A stretch of DNA of 64,000 nt. Source: Haliscomenobacter hydrossis DSM 1100. GTDB lineage: Bacteria; Bacteroidota; Bacteroidia; Chitinophagales; Saprospiraceae. The first letter of the stretch is position 1, and each line of letters starts with the position of its first letter. The stretch spans positions 3,188,315 through 3,252,314 of the forward strand of contig NC_015510.1 in the NCBI RefSeq assembly GCF_000212735.1, read 5' to 3'. A model generated the notes under the pieces. The model saw nothing but the letters and a program-made list of their open reading frames with translations. It did not search any database and was not told the origin of the DNA. Of the stretch, positions 61,659-64,000 are shown in pieces. The translations under genes and the position numbers were made by a program.

Positions 61659-63449
61659 TTATGTCTTTTGAGCGGAATGCGACACTTGTGAAGCTTGCTC
61701 TACCTTCGCTGCCTTCATTCTACACTCCCGAAACACCCTCCTTTCACAATTCCGGCAAGCCTCATCCGGTATGAGGGAGTAGATGTAGGCAATGGCATCT
61801 TGTTTGGTCACAAAAAAGTGATTTTCACCAATCTGGGCTTTATACCCACTGGCGATGAGCACATCCTGAGCAATTACTTTTAAGTTGCACAAATACAGGC
61901 CCCCACCTCGTTTTTTCCAGCGTTCCGCCTCTTCATACAGCCAATGCGCGCCAGCCAAGCCAATAAAATTTACCCCCTCGCTCAAAATGAGGCAATACTT
62001 GTAGTTGCCCTCGTATACCTGATCAAAAAAATCAGAAATATGGTCTACTGCCCCGTAAAAAATCGGTCCGTCGAGGCGGATGATTTTGATTTGAGAACAT
62101 TCGCGCAATTCCGGCTTGCGCTTGATGAAGGTAAGGCTGTTGTCGGGTTTAGTCGGATCAGGCGCCATCGTGGCAATATTGGGGGTGGATACTTTGTACA
62201 AAAAGAAGGTCAATGAAATGATAATACCCAGGAAAATAGCGTATTCCAGGTCAACCAACAAAGTGGCAATAAACGTACTGGAAAAAACCGTCATCTCCAG
62301 CCTACTCGCTTTGGCAATGCGTTTGATCTCAGGGAGGTCAATCAAATTGATCGACACCAGCACGATGATCCCGCCCATTGCCGGAATAGGCAAATAAGCG
62401 GCCAGCGGGGAAATAGAGAGCATGATCACCAGCAAAATCAAAGAAGCAAAAACAACGGAAATGGGTGTTTTTGCCCCTGCTTGGTAATTTACTCCTGAAC
62501 GGGTGAACGAGCCAGAACCCGCATAAGAAGAGAAAAAACTGCCAATCATATTCGCTAATCCCTGTCCAACGAACTCCCGATTGCTATCAATTCTTTGCCC
62601 CGATTGACTGCCAATACTTTTTCCAATGGCAATAGCGGAAATTAACCCAATCATGGCTACCGCAAAAGCACTGGGAAACAAAGATGAAAAATCGGCAAGG
62701 GCAAAACTTGGCCAGCTCATTGGGGGTAATCCTCGTGGAATGGCACCGACAAATTTGATCCCTACCGCACTTCCTCCAAGTACCGCAGCAACCAAACTCC
62801 CCGCCAATAACCCCCCGATTAAATAAGGCAATTTTGGGCGCTTTATCTTGATCATTACGGCCACTAAAAAACTGATGGCTGCTACCGTAAATACTTGAAA
62901 ATTTCCGGTCAGGAATTTATCAAAAAAAACGTTTATCGTTTCTGCCGCACTTAATCCGTTGGCAATTTCAATGCCCGAGACATTTTTTAATTGGCTAATG
63001 GCAATCAGGATTGCCGCCCCCGTTGTAAACCCAACGACTACCGTTTCAGAAACGAAATTCACAAAAACCCCCAAGCGAGCCAGCCCAAAGCCTAACTGGA
63101 TCAGCCCTACAAAAAAGGTAATCACCAGGGCCAGGCTAACGTATTCAGGCGTTCCCGGCATCACGATGGGGCTGAGTGCCGCAAAAATAACCAAAGAATT
63201 AGCGGTCGTTGGCCCCGAGACCATATGCAAAGAAGAGCCAAAAAGTCCGGCAATAATGGGCGGAATGATGGCCGTATACAATCCATAAACGGGCGGCAAT
63301 CCCGCAATCATGGCAAAAGCTAAACCTTGCGGGAGTACAATGATGGCACCTGTTAAGCCCGCAAAGAGATCTGCTCTCAAAGTTCGGCGATTGACGAATT
63401 TGAACCATTTCGGGTAGGGATTGATGGAGTTCCAGTAAGATTTTGCCAT
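61659..63449 (-). CDS. SulP-family anion transporter with STAS domain
   Basis: 596-residue inner-membrane transporter. Helices from ~25 to ~430 with the SulP signature (LTGAIIVLPQGLAFAMIAGLPPVYGLYTAIIPPIIAGLFGSS), and a C-terminal STAS domain (~455-560; IIRLDGPIFYGAVDHISDFF, CLILSEGVNFIGLAGAHWLYEEAE). Sulfate, bicarbonate or other anions are possible. A Cys-rich end follows the STAS domain (ACRNCERRVFRECRM), an unusual feature that may bind metal. Confidence 0.92.
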   Translation of the reverse strand: MAKSYWNSINPYPKWFKFVNRRTLRADLFAGLTGAIIVLPQGLAFAMIAGLPPVYGLYTAIIPPIIAGLFGSSLHMVSGPTTANSLVIFAALSPIVMPGTPEYVSLALVITFFVGLIQLGFGLARLGVFVNFVSETVVVGFTTGAAILIAISQLKNVSGIEIANGLSAAETINVFFDKFLTGNFQVFTVAAISFLVAVMIKIKRPKLPYLIGGLLAGSLVAAVLGGSAVGIKFVGAIPRGLPPMSWPSFALADFSSLFPSAFAVAMIGLISAIAIGKSIGSQSGQRIDSNREFVGQGLANMIGSFFSSYAGSGSFTRSGVNYQAGAKTPISVVFASLILLVIMLSISPLAAYLPIPAMGGIIVLVSINLIDLPEIKRIAKASRLEMTVFSSTFIATLLVDLEYAIFLGIIISLTFFLYKVSTPNIATMAPDPTKPDNSLTFIKRKPELRECSQIKIIRLDGPIFYGAVDHISDFFDQVYEGNYKYCLILSEGVNFIGLAGAHWLYEEAERWKKRGGGLYLCNLKVIAQDVLIASGYKAQIGENHFFVTKQDAIAYIYSLIPDEACRNCERRVFRECRMKAAKVEQASQVSHSAQKT

Positions 63450-63463
63450 TATTTGACTTGTTG

Positions 63464-63479
63464 AAGCGCGCGCGCGCTT
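63464..63479. promoter_or_regulatory. 16-bp alternating GC palindrome in the SulP leader
   Basis: AAGCGCGCGCGCGCTT is a perfect palindrome 15 bp upstream of the SulP ATG. Alternating CG is a Z-DNA-prone sequence; its role is unknown. Confidence 0.4.
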
Positions 63480-63541
63480 GAGGTCAAAATAAGGGATTTT
63501 TTTCCTGATTGAGGCTTATTTTTGAGCCAAGCAGTCTTGTT

Positions 63542-63701
63542 AAGTGCTGGGACATTATTAATCGACAGAATTGAACGCCGAGATTTTGGATTTCGGCGAC
63601 TTATTTTTGAGGCGCAATGCAGCGCATTGTAACGAAAAAATAAGGAAGCTGAAATTCAAAAGATCAAGTTGAAAATGTCGATTAATATTGTCCCAGCACT
63701 T
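63542..63701. mobile_element. MITE-like palindromic element, 160 bp
   Basis: Terminal inverted repeats of 26 bp (63542-63567 and 63676-63701) differ at one base (AAGTGCTGGGACAT...). Inside, the halves remain loosely complementary (GATTTTGGATTTCGGCGACTTATTTTTG against its partner). No ORF. Size and build match the element at 30856-31012, although the ends differ in sequence. Confidence 0.65.
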
Positions 63702-63741
63702 CCAATAACGAATCTGAATTTTTATGGTATAAGCCTATCGT

Positions 63742-64000
63742 TTACATGCTTATCACACCTCCAGCGAGGTTGTACAACTTGGTGAAACCAAGCCCGGCCA
63801 TGGTGTTGCAAGCTTGTCCGCTACGGTTGCCACTGCGGCAGTAAACCAGGTAGGTTTTGTCTTTGTCGAGTTTTGCGATTTTGCTTTGAAAGTCGCGAGC
63901 GAAGATGTCGATATTGATGGCACCTTTCAGTTTTCCACCAGCAAATTCAGCCGGGGTACGTACATCCAGAAGGACTACGTCTTTGGTGTTTTCGGATAGC
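63742..64000 (-). CDS. Rhodanese-like protein, 5' end cut by the window
   Basis: The last ~85 codons of a rhodanese-domain protein, open at the right edge. Visible: VVLLDVRTPAEFAGGKLKGAINIDI and the active-site loop YLVYCRSGNRSGQAC with the catalytic Cys, then GFTKLYNLAGGVISM and stop. It would transfer sulfur or act as a carrier. The N-terminus, and any signal peptide, lie beyond the window. Confidence 0.9.
   Translation of the reverse strand, partial: LSENTKDVVLLDVRTPAEFAGGKLKGAINIDIFARDFQSKIAKLDKDKTYLVYCRSGNRSGQACNTMAGLGFTKLYNLAGGVISM

Overview
The window looks like chromosome of a Bacteroidota bacterium, most likely of the Saprospiria (Haliscomenobacter/Lewinella-like). The reasons are: several exported proteins ending in type IX secretion (T9SS) sorting domains of both the A and B kind; promoters of the Bacteroidota form TTTG-N19/20-TAnnTTTG (clear before recA, before the RNA gene near 47.2 kb and before an XRE gene); start codons mostly without a Shine-Dalgarno sequence; and gene families typical of the phylum (DUF1501/DUF1800 pair, DUF4394, DUF5117 metalloprotease, HD-PycTM protein, fused lycopene cyclase). 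The taxon is inferred, not proven. No integrase, transposase, phage or CRISPR gene is visible, so this is mostly core chromosome with intergenic repeats.

Layout. 0.1-7 kb: OmpA-type lipoprotein, HD-PycTM membrane protein, a flavoprotein/membrane Fe-S protein pair and a T9SS cargo protein. 6.2-10.3 kb: carotenoid operon read leftward (crtI, crtB, fused lycopene cyclase, a methyltransferase). 10.4-16.9 kb: small conserved protein, recA, uppS, M3 peptidase, an undecaprenyl-phosphate sugar-phosphate transferase, purine nucleoside phosphorylase. 17-20.6 kb: DUF1501/DUF1800 pair and a GNAT enzyme. 20.7-22.4 kb: XRE-ImmA/PIN module under a palindromic promoter. 22.5-28.3 kb: T9SS proteins, VOC protein, bactofilin-like membrane protein. 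28.5-38.9 kb: aconitase, TIM-barrel isomerase, AraC regulator, large metalloprotease, DUF1028 and DUF3500 proteins, an antitoxin-like orphan. 39-47 kb: ABC exporter, accC, accB, efp, fabH, a sodium symporter, lspA. 47.1-50 kb: an unusual tRNA-like RNA gene, T9SS protein, rpsU and a DksA-like protein. 50-64 kb: GNAT/nitrilase fusion, Gfo/Idh/MocA oxidoreductase, Kir channel, ybeY, anti-sigma kinase, PLP lyase, amino-acid permease, thioesterase, GMC oxidoreductase with its small subunit, SulP transporter, and a rhodanese cut by the right edge.

Genes that work together: uppS makes the lipid carrier used by the 14.7 kb transferase; fabH, accB and accC start fatty acid synthesis; crtI, crtB and crtY make cyclised carotenoids; lspA matures lipoproteins such as the OmpA protein at the left edge.

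The most unusual material is non-coding. (1) A tRNA-like gene (47257-47412) has acceptor, D, anticodon and T arms but carries 85 nt between the anticodon and T arms, with its own promoter and terminator. (2) At least five intergenic gaps hold inverted arrays of 7-9 bp tandem repeats, able to form long hairpins; each locus uses its own unit, and single-armed relatives occur elsewhere. (3) Two palindromic elements of about 160 bp with 25-26 bp terminal inverted repeats look like MITEs. (4) The XRE-ImmA/PIN pair sits under a perfect 12-bp inverted repeat laid over its promoter, which suggests an autoregulated toxin-antitoxin-like or stress switch.
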